From contig JAHDCX010000021.1 of assembly GCA_020629635.1 (NCBI GenBank), forward strand, positions 1-53,527: a stretch of 53,527 bases of DNA, read 5' to 3'. Position numbers and translations under genes: made by a program. Shown here piece after piece: positions 1-7,392 of the stretch. Each line of letters starts with the position of its first letter. Within the stretch, counting starts at the first letter, position 1. This DNA is from Acidimicrobiales bacterium (GTDB taxonomy: Bacteria > Actinomycetota > Acidimicrobiia > Acidimicrobiales > SHLQ01). A model generated the notes under the pieces. That model searched no databases, was not told where the DNA came from, and was given only the letters and a program-made list of their open reading frames with translations.

Positions 1-228
1 CTCGCCTTCGCTCCGATGCCGCTCTTCGCCGCCTACGGGTTGCTCACCGCACTGATGATCATGATGGCGCTCGTCGCCACCCTGGTCGTCCTGCCGAGCC
101 TGCTCTACGTCATCACGAGCGACGCTACGGGCCGTGCCGCCGGCCCCAGCTCGGGCTCCGAGGGCTCCGAGATCCGACTCGCTTCGCTCGCCGCGGCCAC
201 CACCCAACGAGCTCTCGTCAACCACTGA
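1..228 (+). CDS. C-terminal end of an RND/MMPL-type membrane transporter (5' truncated by the window)
   Basis: The frame is open from the first base, so only the last 75 residues are present. They contain one long hydrophobic segment (GLLTALMIMMALVATLVVLP) followed by LPSLLY and a polar cytoplasmic tail. A last membrane helix ending in ATLVVLPSLL is typical of the C-terminus of RND/MMPL-family exporters, which use the proton gradient to move lipids or other hydrophobic compounds. The rest of the protein lies outside the window, so the substrate cannot be judged. The in-frame ATG at 16 is internal, not a start. Family call is from the tail alone and could be another polytopic protein. Confidence 0.6.
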   Translation, partial: LAFAPMPLFAAYGLLTALMIMMALVATLVVLPSLLYVITSDATGRAAGPSSGSEGSEIRLASLAAATTQRALVNH

Positions 229-247
229 CCCAATCGACCCCCGGTCA

Positions 248-281
248 CAACGGGTGCGCCGCTCCCCCGGCGCATCCGTTG
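248..281. terminator. Bidirectional hairpin between convergent genes
   Basis: A 14-bp inverted repeat (CAACGGGTGCGCCG at 248-261 against CGGCGCATCCGTTG at 268-281, one wobble position) with a 6-base C/T loop sits between the ends of two converging genes. Its position and GC-rich stem suit a shared terminator. There is no clear U-tract, as is common in actinobacteria. Confidence 0.6.
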
Positions 282-292
282 TTGACGTCGGC

Positions 293-1105
293 TCACAGCG
301 ACCACCGTCTCGACGAGTCGGGTGCGCTCGACCAGGTTCGGATCGTCAATGGGGTCACTTCGATCAACGCCTGACCGTCGGTGCTCGGGTTCCACTCGTA
401 CTTGTCGATGAAGACGGCCGAGACCGCGTGCATCGAATGGGGCGCACGGGTCGCCCAGCCGTCGATGATCACCACGTCCATTGGATCCGGTAGCGAGACG
501 ACGACACCGGGGTTGGCCGTGACATTGCGGATCTTGATCGCGTTTTCGGGCGTTGCGAAGTAGAGCCGATTGCCGTGTTCGACGTGCCACATCGGAACTG
601 CGTGCGCCCGACCGTCCGACGTCGCCGACGCAAACCAGCTGAACTCGGCCTCTCGAACCCGACCGATCACGACCGCGAGTTCCGGGTCGTCCGGAAGTTC
701 GAGACGAGGAGCGACCTGTGGCGTTCGAGGTCGATCGAACCAGTCCCCGCTCTCGATCACGGGCCGATTCGCCAGCAGAGCCGATGGCGCCCAGTAGACC
801 CAGGCCTCGACCGCGTCGTTGCCGACCATGATCGTCTCGAGATGGCGCTCGTAGAAGTCGGGGTGGCCTTCGATCTCGTCCGCTCGCGCCAAGCCGTCGT
901 CATCGATCTCGAACACCTCGCCGATGACGGTTCCGTCGCCGCGAGCAACTCCGGGGTAGGCACCGAAGTCGAGAAGGACGGCACCGTCGAGTCTCCCGGA
1001 GACCGAAGACGCGACCGACGCAGCGATCTGCGTGTGGTACGTCGTGTCGGTCGGAGGACCGCCGACCGGGGTCCGAAGCGTTCCGTACACGAACAATCTC
1101 GGCAT
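293..1105 (-). CDS. Fusion of gamma-glutamylcyclotransferase-like and pyridoxamine-5'-phosphate-oxidase-like domains
   Basis: The 270-residue product has two domains. Residues 1-120 begin MPRLFVYGTLR, the YGTLR signature of the GGCT/AIG2 fold, and contain DEIEGHPDFYER, matching the region that carries the family's catalytic Glu (the first E of EIEG is the likely one). Residues 135-270 resemble FMN-binding split-barrel proteins of the PPOX type (REAEFSWFASATSDGRAHAVPMW, then GNRLYFATPENAIKIRN). The first domain of such proteins acts on gamma-glutamyl or related amide-linked compounds. The second usually binds FMN or F420 and reduces small molecules. The combined role is unknown. The gene stands alone, 6 bp after the SGNH hydrolase gene on the same strand, so it may be the last gene of that transcript. 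Confidence 0.7.
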   Translation of the reverse strand: MPRLFVYGTLRTPVGGPPTDTTYHTQIAASVASSVSGRLDGAVLLDFGAYPGVARGDGTVIGEVFEIDDDGLARADEIEGHPDFYERHLETIMVGNDAVEAWVYWAPSALLANRPVIESGDWFDRPRTPQVAPRLELPDDPELAVVIGRVREAEFSWFASATSDGRAHAVPMWHVEHGNRLYFATPENAIKIRNVTANPGVVVSLPDPMDVVIIDGWATRAPHSMHAVSAVFIDKYEWNPSTDGQALIEVTPLTIRTWSSAPDSSRRWSL

Positions 1106-1111
1106 CTTGCG

Positions 1112-2023
1112 CTACTCCGATTCGCCCGAAGCGCGTTGTATCTCGTCGACCGCGTCCGCGATCCGTTCGGCCGCGATGGCAGCGCCGAGCTCACCGAAGT
1201 GTGTGCCGTCGACGTAGTACTGCTCGTCGAGAATGTCGCGGACGTCGACGACTCCACCGTCGAGGCTGGACAACAGGGCGAAGTAGCGGTCCGCCTGATC
1301 GGGATTGGTGGCGTACTGCGGATGTGGAGACCGTTGTTGAATGTCGGTGTTGATCACCGGAGGGTAGGCGACCCAGATCAGCTCTTTGACGCCAGCCGCC
1401 GTCGCCTCGAGGGCGATCGCCTGGTGCGCAGAGCGCAGACGCTCCACAAGCGTCGGATCGCCGAGATCGACGGGCCCGGCACCGACGTCGTAGCCCCACA
1501 TGCTCGACGGGCCGAATGACACGACCAGCACGTCGAGGTCCATCTCGGCGAACGCGTCCGGAAGCCACTTGGTCCAATCACAGGTGAGTTCGGGTTCGGG
1601 GGCGTGGTTGTTGCGCATGGGCAGTGGCCCGAGTTCGGGGTTGTAGAAGAAGTCGAGGTCGTCGCCGAAGGCCCCGCAGCCGTTGCGGTCCAAGCCTCCC
1701 GTCCCGCTCGTCCAGATCGCCAAGGCCTCCGGCACCGACACCCAGTTCTGTGGGATCGCGTCGGCAATCGCGGCGTTCATGAACATCATGCTGCTGTCAC
1801 CTGCAGTGCCGACCCGCAGGACCTCGGAATCGGTGCCCTCTCCCGTCTCGGCAGTTTCGTCGATCGACCCATCCGGTCCCTGCGGCTCCTCCGCCGCCGC
1901 AACTCGTGTCTGCCCGAGCAGCACGCTCTCGTCAGCCGGGTCATCCCAGAACGGCAACAATCCGGTGACCGCTGCGGCAACGAAGAGGGCGACGCACACG
2001 AGGCGCGCATCACGCACGTTCAT
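1112..2023 (-). CDS. Secreted or membrane-anchored SGNH-family hydrolase
   Basis: 303 residues. A hydrophobic N-terminal segment (LVCVALFVAAAVTGLLPF) suggests a signal anchor. GDSSMMF is block I of the SGNH fold with the nucleophilic Ser, and DGTHF near the C-terminus is block V with the Asp-His pair. Such domains are esterases or acyl-transfer partners acting outside the membrane. The ATG at 2023 is chosen because it overlaps the stop of the acyltransferase gene upstream (ATGA), and the reading frame further upstream is only a shadow of that gene. Acyltransferase-3 plus SGNH is the domain order of OafA-type O-acetyltransferases, here as two coupled proteins instead of one. The likely joint job is O-acylation of a surface glycan. 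Confidence 0.75.
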   Translation of the reverse strand: MNVRDARLVCVALFVAAAVTGLLPFWDDPADESVLLGQTRVAAAEEPQGPDGSIDETAETGEGTDSEVLRVGTAGDSSMMFMNAAIADAIPQNWVSVPEALAIWTSGTGGLDRNGCGAFGDDLDFFYNPELGPLPMRNNHAPEPELTCDWTKWLPDAFAEMDLDVLVVSFGPSSMWGYDVGAGPVDLGDPTLVERLRSAHQAIALEATAAGVKELIWVAYPPVINTDIQQRSPHPQYATNPDQADRYFALLSSLDGGVVDVRDILDEQYYVDGTHFGELGAAIAAERIADAVDEIQRASGESE

Positions 2024-3027
2024 CCGCTGGCCACCGCCCGAGACCGCCGAATCGGGTTCTCGATGAGGTGATACGAGCCGAGACTGAGCACCACGGTGAG
2101 CAGAATCTGAGCTGCGGCCGAGTCGATGAGCGTGAACACCGGCCAATGCCACAGATAGATCGAGTAGCTGTAGCGACCCAGTATTCGAAGGACCGGGTTG
2201 GCCAACGGGGCCGCAGCGGGGGCAGCGAGCCCGATCAAAACAAGGGCGAGGGTCGCTGCGGAGGTGACGAGAATCGCGATGCTCGGAAGTTCGCCCCCGA
2301 GGGGGAGTTCGACGACGCGAGCCAGGAAGACCACAACTGCGGTGATGGCCACGGCGGCCACTGCGACACGCGGCCCGTCGTGTCGAGCGATCGGTCGTCG
2401 GTGAAGACCCACGGCAAGCGCGCACCCGGCGGCGATCTCCCCCACCCGAGCCCCGGTGTGCAGGTAGCGATCGATCACCAGCGCTGCCGGAACGGCGATC
2501 ACCAGCGCTCCGGCGACCAGGAGCCGCACGCCCTGCACGCCGGAGAGCTTCGCGCTCAACAGAACCAGTGCGGGGAACACCAGATAGAACTGCTCCTCGA
2601 TCGACAACGACCAGTAGTGCGCCAACACCGACGCGTCCGCACCGCCGTACGTCACGTCGCGCAGAATCTCGTGAACGTTGAAGTACCAGAAGGTCGCGGC
2701 GAAGATGTCGCCGCTCGAGATCAGGGAGAGTCGGTCAGCGAAATACACCCATGCGGCCGACCCGATGATCGTCACGCACGCCGCAGGAAGAAGCCGGCGA
2801 AATCGACGGTCGTAGAAGCGGCGCAGATCAACCGATCCGGTCGCCGCCACCTCGGCGAGCAAGAGCCGAGTGATCAAGAAGCCCGACAGCGTGAAGAACA
2901 TCGACACGCCGAGATACCCACCCGGAAGCCAGGATTCCTCGAAGTGATACACCACGACGAGCGCCACGGCGATCCCCCGAAGTCCGTCGAGGGCTTGCAC
3001 GTGAGAAAGCCCGGACGTCGCCTTCAT
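2020..3027 (-). CDS. Acyltransferase-3 family integral membrane O-acyltransferase
   Basis: About 335 residues with roughly ten hydrophobic helices. The N-terminal motif ALDGLRGIAVALVVVYHF carries the conserved His, FFTLSGFLI and RFYDRRFRRLLP follow, then YWSLSIEEQFY, and near the C-terminus LGRYSYSIYLWHWPVF. All are hallmarks of the OafA/YrhL acyltransferase-3 family, which transfers acyl groups from the cytoplasm to glycans outside. ATG 3027 is chosen because the acyltransferase domain begins 12 residues later; upstream alternatives reach a TTG at 3099. The gene is divergent from the CMP-sugar synthetase gene, with about 95 bp shared upstream region, and is coupled to the SGNH hydrolase gene by an ATGA overlap. 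Confidence 0.88.
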   Translation of the reverse strand: MKATSGLSHVQALDGLRGIAVALVVVYHFEESWLPGGYLGVSMFFTLSGFLITRLLLAEVAATGSVDLRRFYDRRFRRLLPAACVTIIGSAAWVYFADRLSLISSGDIFAATFWYFNVHEILRDVTYGGADASVLAHYWSLSIEEQFYLVFPALVLLSAKLSGVQGVRLLVAGALVIAVPAALVIDRYLHTGARVGEIAAGCALAVGLHRRPIARHDGPRVAVAAVAITAVVVFLARVVELPLGGELPSIAILVTSAATLALVLIGLAAPAAAPLANPVLRILGRYSYSIYLWHWPVFTLIDSAAAQILLTVVLSLGSYHLIENPIRRSRAVASG

Positions 3028-3122
3028 CGCGTCGACGTCAACCGCTCCCTGGATCACCGGATTGACGATAGCCACGGGTCTATCATCCAGCCCATCCAAT
3101 CCGAGCCGTGGGGGTCCCGAAC

Positions 3123-3815
3123 ATGAACCGGCAGGTCGCTGCCCTCGTGCCGATGCGTCACAACTCTGAGCGCGTGCCCGGCAAGAACTACCGGATGTTC
3201 GGAGACGCCCCTCTGTTCCACCACATCGTCCGAACGCTGCAATCCAGCGCGTTGATCTCGGAGATCATCATCGATACCGACAGCCCGGTGATCATGGAGC
3301 AGTGCGCGGAGACGTTCCCCGACGTCGTTGTCGTCGAACGACCGATCGATCTCCGCGATGGCGACATTGCGATGAACCGAATCATCGAACACGACCTCGA
3401 GTACACGACGGCGAATGTGTTGTTGCAGACGCACTCCACCAATCCGCTGCTCTCGGTAGCCGCCGTCGACGAGGTTGTTCAGACCTACTTCGACGAGGAC
3501 TGTGATTCGGTTTTCACGGTCACCCGTCTCCAGCAGCGTCTTTGGCGGCACGGCAACGCCGGAACCCCGGCAGCCGTGAACCACGACCCGGACGTGCTTC
3601 TGCGGACCCAGGACCTCGAGCCGCTCTTCATCGAGAACTCGTGCGCCTTCGTCTTCTCGCGCCAGTTGATCATCGAGACGGGCGTCCGAATCGGCGCACG
3701 GCCTCGCATGGTCGAGACCGATCCGATCGAGTCACTCGACATCGACGAAGAACCGGACTTCGTGCTCGCAGAAGCCATGTGGGAGCAACGGCGCACAAAG
3801 GGAAGAACCTCATGA
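3123..3815 (+). CDS. CMP-acylneuraminate/Kdo-type cytidylyltransferase
   Basis: 230 residues resembling CMP-N-acetylneuraminate synthetase and related enzymes, which activate acidic 2-keto sugars with CTP. The N-terminus ALVPMRHNSERVPGKNYRMF matches the nucleotide-binding motif (R-x-x-S-x-R-x-P-x-K-N). The C-terminus IESLDIDEEPDFVLAE matches the metal-binding IDxxxDF(x)LAE motif. ATG 3123 follows a G-rich stretch that can serve as a ribosome site; GTG 3108 is an in-frame alternative. The next gene starts on its stop (ATGA). No neighbouring synthase (NeuB-like) or epimerase (NeuC-like) is seen, so the substrate is uncertain. It could also activate another carboxylated or phosphonate compound. 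Confidence 0.8.
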   Translation: MNRQVAALVPMRHNSERVPGKNYRMFGDAPLFHHIVRTLQSSALISEIIIDTDSPVIMEQCAETFPDVVVVERPIDLRDGDIAMNRIIEHDLEYTTANVLLQTHSTNPLLSVAAVDEVVQTYFDEDCDSVFTVTRLQQRLWRHGNAGTPAAVNHDPDVLLRTQDLEPLFIENSCAFVFSRQLIIETGVRIGARPRMVETDPIESLDIDEEPDFVLAEAMWEQRRTKGRTS

Positions 3816-4744
3816 CCACCGTCGCAGTGACCTGCACACACCTCCAGCGTGACATCGACGACTACCGCGACCGCTTTGCCGCCGCGGGACTCGACCTCGT
3901 CGTGCCTGACGTACCGGGCCAAGAACTGGCCGGCGATGAACTCGTCGCGGCGATGTCTGGCGTTGCGGGCGTCGTCGCTGGCGACGACGCGTTCACCCAC
4001 GACGTGATGGCCCAGCTGCCGGATCTCCGCGTGATCTCCAAGTGGGGTATCGGTTTGGATGGGATCGATCTTCCTGCCGCCGAGTCTCTCGGCATTCGTG
4101 TCACCAACACGCCTGGCATGTTCGGCAATGAGGTCGCCGAGCAGGCGCTCGCGTACCTCTTCGCACTGGTTCGCGGCATCGTCGACGTCGATCGAGAGGT
4201 CCGTGCCGGCGGCTGGCCGAAGCCTGTCGGTCGATCGATCGGATCTCTCTCGGCACTCGTCATCGGGCTCGGGGACATCGGCAGGACCCTGGCCTCGAAG
4301 CTCCGCACGTTGGGCGTGGACGTTTCTGGTAGCGACCCCTCGCCGGAGGCCGCGACGTGGGCGCAGGGTGCGTCGATCCCGGTGGGCGATGCGGCTTCGA
4401 TGGCGGCGCACGTCGACGTCGTCTTCGTCACCACCCCGTTGAACGAGGCCACTCGAGGAATGATCGATGCGCCATTCATCTCGGGCATGCGTGAGGGGTC
4501 GTGGTTGATCAACGTCGGGAGGGGGCCGGTCGTCATTGGTTCGGCCGTCGCCGACGCGCTCGACTCCGGCCAACTCGCCGGCGCCGCACTCGACGTGTTC
4601 GAGATCGAACCACTGATCGACGATCGACTTCGATCGGCGCCAAATCTCCTCCTGGGGTCGCACAACGCGAGCAACACCTTCGAGGCGTGTCATCGGACGC
4701 ATGGGGCAGCGATCGACAACCTGATCGACGGTCTCGCCGGCTGA
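3812..4744 (+). CDS. D-isomer-specific 2-hydroxyacid dehydrogenase (phosphoglycerate-dehydrogenase-like)
   Basis: 310 residues. The nucleotide-binding fingerprint is ALVIGLGDIGRTLASKL (GxGxxG), and the catalytic Arg lies in LINVGRGPVV. A Glu follows in DVFEIEPL and the catalytic His in GSHNASNT. The family interconverts 2-keto and D-2-hydroxy acids with NAD(P). The start at 3812 overlaps the stop of the CMP-sugar synthetase (ATGA), so the two are co-translated and may act on the same acid. A serine-biosynthesis role is less likely here because the regulatory C-terminal domains of SerA are missing and the context is glycan synthesis. Confidence 0.85.
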   Translation: MTTVAVTCTHLQRDIDDYRDRFAAAGLDLVVPDVPGQELAGDELVAAMSGVAGVVAGDDAFTHDVMAQLPDLRVISKWGIGLDGIDLPAAESLGIRVTNTPGMFGNEVAEQALAYLFALVRGIVDVDREVRAGGWPKPVGRSIGSLSALVIGLGDIGRTLASKLRTLGVDVSGSDPSPEAATWAQGASIPVGDAASMAAHVDVVFVTTPLNEATRGMIDAPFISGMREGSWLINVGRGPVVIGSAVADALDSGQLAGAALDVFEIEPLIDDRLRSAPNLLLGSHNASNTFEACHRTHGAAIDNLIDGLAG

Positions 4745-4799
4745 ACGACGAACCGGCGGGATAGGGTTCGCGCAGGGCACTCAGGAGGATCGCTCGGCA

Positions 4800-5891
4800 A
4801 TGGTGTGGCTCAGTTTTCTCGCGGGTGCGATCGCTCTCGCCGTTGCGGGTGGAGCGTGGCAGAAGATCCGTTCGGTCAGCGCCACGAACCAGGCGCTCGA
4901 AGCCGAGCTCGGCGCCCTGCGCACGTCGATCTCCGATGCGGGCGACCGTGCGGACGCAGCGAACGCGAGCGCTGCCGCGGCTCGGCGCGATGTCTCCTCC
5001 GTCCGCGAACGGGTCGAAGAGGTCAATCGGCACCGAAGCAACACGCTCGCAGACACACGAGCGACCCTCGACGGGCAGCGGCGCCTCAATGAAGAGCTGC
5101 GGAGCGGAGTTCAGGATGCGAAGGAACGGGCGGCTGACGGCCTGGTCCGCGCCAAAGACCTGAGCGGCGAGCCGATCCACGGCTCGAAGCGCACCGTGAC
5201 CGACGACGAACGCGCCACGCTGCTCCAGATCGCACACGAGGACCTCGGTCTCACCTGGCTCGATGCTCGCCATGTGCTCTATCTGATCCATGCCGTACCC
5301 GCGCTGGAGTCGCGACTCCGGGGGAGGCTGGCTGCTCCCTCGGCTGCGATGGTTCTGCGCGCACTCGTGGCGATGGCGTCACCAGAGCCCGGCCGTGTTC
5401 TCGAGATCGGCACGCTGTATGGCCATTCGGCGGCCTTCATGCACGAGATCGTCGAGCCGACGAAGCACGGCTTCCATCAGACGATCATCGACCCGTTCTT
5501 CGGGTACTACGAACATGACGCCCCGGACCTGTTCGTCCCCATTCCGATCACCGAATCGGTGTTCGTCGACAACATGTCACGGGTGGGAGCAACCGACGAA
5601 ACGCTCGAGGTCATCGTCGGTCTCGCCGAGGATCCGCCCATCCTCCAGCGGCTCGCCGACCGACGCTTCGATCTTCTCGTGATCGACGGCGATCACTCTC
5701 TCGATGGCGTCAGGCGAGACTTCGAGAACTACGCCGGCGCTGTGGAGCCGGGTGGCTACATCATCATCGACGACTATCAAGGACTCTCCTGGCCCGACGT
5801 CACGACCTATGTTGATGACGTCGTGTTCACCGATCAACGCTTCGAAGTCGTCACCGGCGAGATGCGGACCGCCGTGGTCAGGCGGAAGTGA
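4800..5891 (+). CDS. Membrane-anchored coiled-coil class I methyltransferase
   Basis: 363 residues. Residues 2-20 form one membrane helix, residues 27-125 are Ala/Arg/Glu-rich and predicted coiled coil, and residues 180-363 form a SAM-dependent methyltransferase domain. Visible motifs are RVLEIGTLYGHSAAFM (SAM-binding loop), FDLLVIDGDHSLDGVRRDFE and GGYIIIDDYQG, as in the Methyltransf_24 group associated with surface-sugar loci. An AGGAGG lies about 11 bases before the ATG. The gene sits 55 bp after the dehydrogenase gene and just before two sulfotransferases, which suggests methylation of the same glycan. The anchor and rod would hold the enzyme near membrane-bound substrate. Confidence 0.78.
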   Translation: MVWLSFLAGAIALAVAGGAWQKIRSVSATNQALEAELGALRTSISDAGDRADAANASAAAARRDVSSVRERVEEVNRHRSNTLADTRATLDGQRRLNEELRSGVQDAKERAADGLVRAKDLSGEPIHGSKRTVTDDERATLLQIAHEDLGLTWLDARHVLYLIHAVPALESRLRGRLAAPSAAMVLRALVAMASPEPGRVLEIGTLYGHSAAFMHEIVEPTKHGFHQTIIDPFFGYYEHDAPDLFVPIPITESVFVDNMSRVGATDETLEVIVGLAEDPPILQRLADRRFDLLVIDGDHSLDGVRRDFENYAGAVEPGGYIIIDDYQGLSWPDVTTYVDDVVFTDQRFEVVTGEMRTAVVRRK

Positions 5892-5910
5892 TCGTCTCGT
5901 GATCGTCTCG
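5889..5910 (+). repeat. 11-bp tandem duplication at a stop/start junction
   Basis: TGATCGTCTCG occurs twice in direct succession (5889-5899 and 5900-5910). The first copy carries the stop of the methyltransferase, while the second overlaps the GTG start region of the first sulfotransferase and encodes its first residues. The start of the second sulfotransferase has nearly the same sequence. Confidence 0.8.
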
Positions 5911-6639
5911 CACAGCCGCCGGATCATCATCTTTGGCAACCGCAAGTGCGGATCGACGACGGTGCATCGCTATCTCGAGCATCGCAACGAGATGCCCGAG
6001 TCGATGTTCGATTTCCGCAACGACAGCACGGCGCACGCGACGCACTACGACGGACGCCCGCTCCCCGAATCGTTGCGCCGGTTGCTGGCCGGGACCCACG
6101 CTCAGCACTGGACCGGACAGCAGATGCACGCCCTGTTCGACCACCTCGGCCTTCCGTGGGACGACTATCGCAAGATCGTCACGATCCGGAATCCCTGGGA
6201 TCGCATGGTCTCGACGTTCATGTGGATGTTGAAGGTCGAGAACCCCCACGGCGTCGACCTCGACCAACTCGACTTCACCACTCCGGAGGAGCTCGAGGCG
6301 TTCCTGTTCACCAATCGCAAGATCTACTCGGATCCGCTGCCGTGGTTCTCTGGTGTCGTCGATGGCGACTACACCGCTCATGGCTTCGAGCTCATTCGGC
6401 TCGAAGACTTTCCGGAGCGCCTTCCCGATCTGTGGGCCGACATGACCGATGAGCCGATGCCCGAGAAGGTCGGCTTCTACAACCGGACCCGACATCCGAG
6501 CTATGTCGGTTGCTACACCGATCGAGCGCGTGACTGGGTGGCCGATGCCTTTGCCGAAGACATCCGCGTCGGCGACTACGAATACGGCATGACTCCGGCA
6601 CCCGCAGGCATGCGCACCTGGATTGCCGAGAACACATGA
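5899..6639 (+). CDS. PAPS-dependent sulfotransferase (copy 1)
   Basis: 246 residues. The N-terminal GNRKCGSTTVHRYL is the 5'-phosphosulfate-binding loop, and VTIRNPWDRMVSTFMW fits the 3'-phosphate-binding region of carbohydrate sulfotransferases (Sulfotransfer_2-like). The enzyme would move sulfate from PAPS onto a hydroxyl of a sugar. No PAPS synthesis genes are in the window. The GTG at 5899 is chosen because its product (MIVSHSRRI) aligns end to end with the paralogue next door. The upstream reading frame is a shadow of the methyltransferase. The downstream copy starts on this gene's stop. Confidence 0.85.
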   Translation: MIVSHSRRIIIFGNRKCGSTTVHRYLEHRNEMPESMFDFRNDSTAHATHYDGRPLPESLRRLLAGTHAQHWTGQQMHALFDHLGLPWDDYRKIVTIRNPWDRMVSTFMWMLKVENPHGVDLDQLDFTTPEELEAFLFTNRKIYSDPLPWFSGVVDGDYTAHGFELIRLEDFPERLPDLWADMTDEPMPEKVGFYNRTRHPSYVGCYTDRARDWVADAFAEDIRVGDYEYGMTPAPAGMRTWIAENT

Positions 6640-7382
6640 TCGTCTCCCATTCGCGACGCATCGTGATCCTCGGCAACCGCAAGTGCGGGACGACCACGCT
6701 CCAGAGATATCTGGGGCACCTCAACGAGATGCCGAAGGAATCGTTCGAGTTCGCCGACCCCAACGCCCGCTCGAACGCCATCGGCTTCGAGGGTCAGGAG
6801 TTTTCTCCCGACCTGCAGCGGCTGCTTTCCAACACGCGGATCCGGCACTGGACCGGCTACCAGCTCGAACGGCTCTTTGCAGAGCTCGATTTCGACTGGT
6901 CCGCCTATCGGAAGGTCGTCACGATTCGCAATCCGTGGGATCGCATGGTGTCGAACTTCATGTGGTCCTTGAAGTCACGAGCTCCGGCAGAGACCGACCA
7001 GTCAGCAATCACGTTCACCGATCCGAGCGACATGCAGCAGTTCCTCTTCGGGGACCGGCGGACCTATTCCGATCCCGTCCACTACTTCACGGGTGTGCTC
7101 GACGGCGATTGGCAGGGACATGGCTTCGACGTGATTCGGCTCGAGGATTTTCCGGAGAAGCTCCCCTTGCTCTGGAAGGCGATGACCGACGATCCGATGC
7201 CGGATCGCGTCGGGTTCTACAACCGGACCGAACACCCCGCCTACGTCGACTGCTACACCGACATCGCCCGCCAGTGGGTCGAGCGTCTGTTTGCGTCCGA
7301 CATCGCTGCCGGAGACTACGAGTTCGGCATGACCGGTGCGAAGGCGTCCATGCGCTCGTGGATGCTCGACAACTTGGCCTGA
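6636..7382 (+). CDS. PAPS-dependent sulfotransferase (copy 2)
   Basis: 248 residues, clearly a tandem duplicate of the preceding gene. They share MIVSHSRRI, GNRKCGxTT, VTIRNPWDRMVSxFMW, IRLEDFPE, VGFYNRT and a common C-terminal region. The two differ mainly in residues 35-75 and 105-130, where acceptor recognition could differ. The start overlaps the previous stop (ATGA), so both are made together. Two enzymes of similar but not identical sequence suggest two sulfation positions or two acceptors. The gene ends 10 bp from the convergent end of the large GT2 gene. Confidence 0.85.
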   Translation: MIVSHSRRIVILGNRKCGTTTLQRYLGHLNEMPKESFEFADPNARSNAIGFEGQEFSPDLQRLLSNTRIRHWTGYQLERLFAELDFDWSAYRKVVTIRNPWDRMVSNFMWSLKSRAPAETDQSAITFTDPSDMQQFLFGDRRTYSDPVHYFTGVLDGDWQGHGFDVIRLEDFPEKLPLLWKAMTDDPMPDRVGFYNRTEHPAYVDCYTDIARQWVERLFASDIAAGDYEFGMTGAKASMRSWMLDNLA

Positions 7383-7392
7383 GTTCGTCGGG

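Noticed and set aside
2020-2023. Frameshift joining acyltransferase and SGNH hydrolase
   Set aside because: The ATGA junction and complete motifs on both sides fit two coupled genes better than a broken one. Not excluded by sequence alone.
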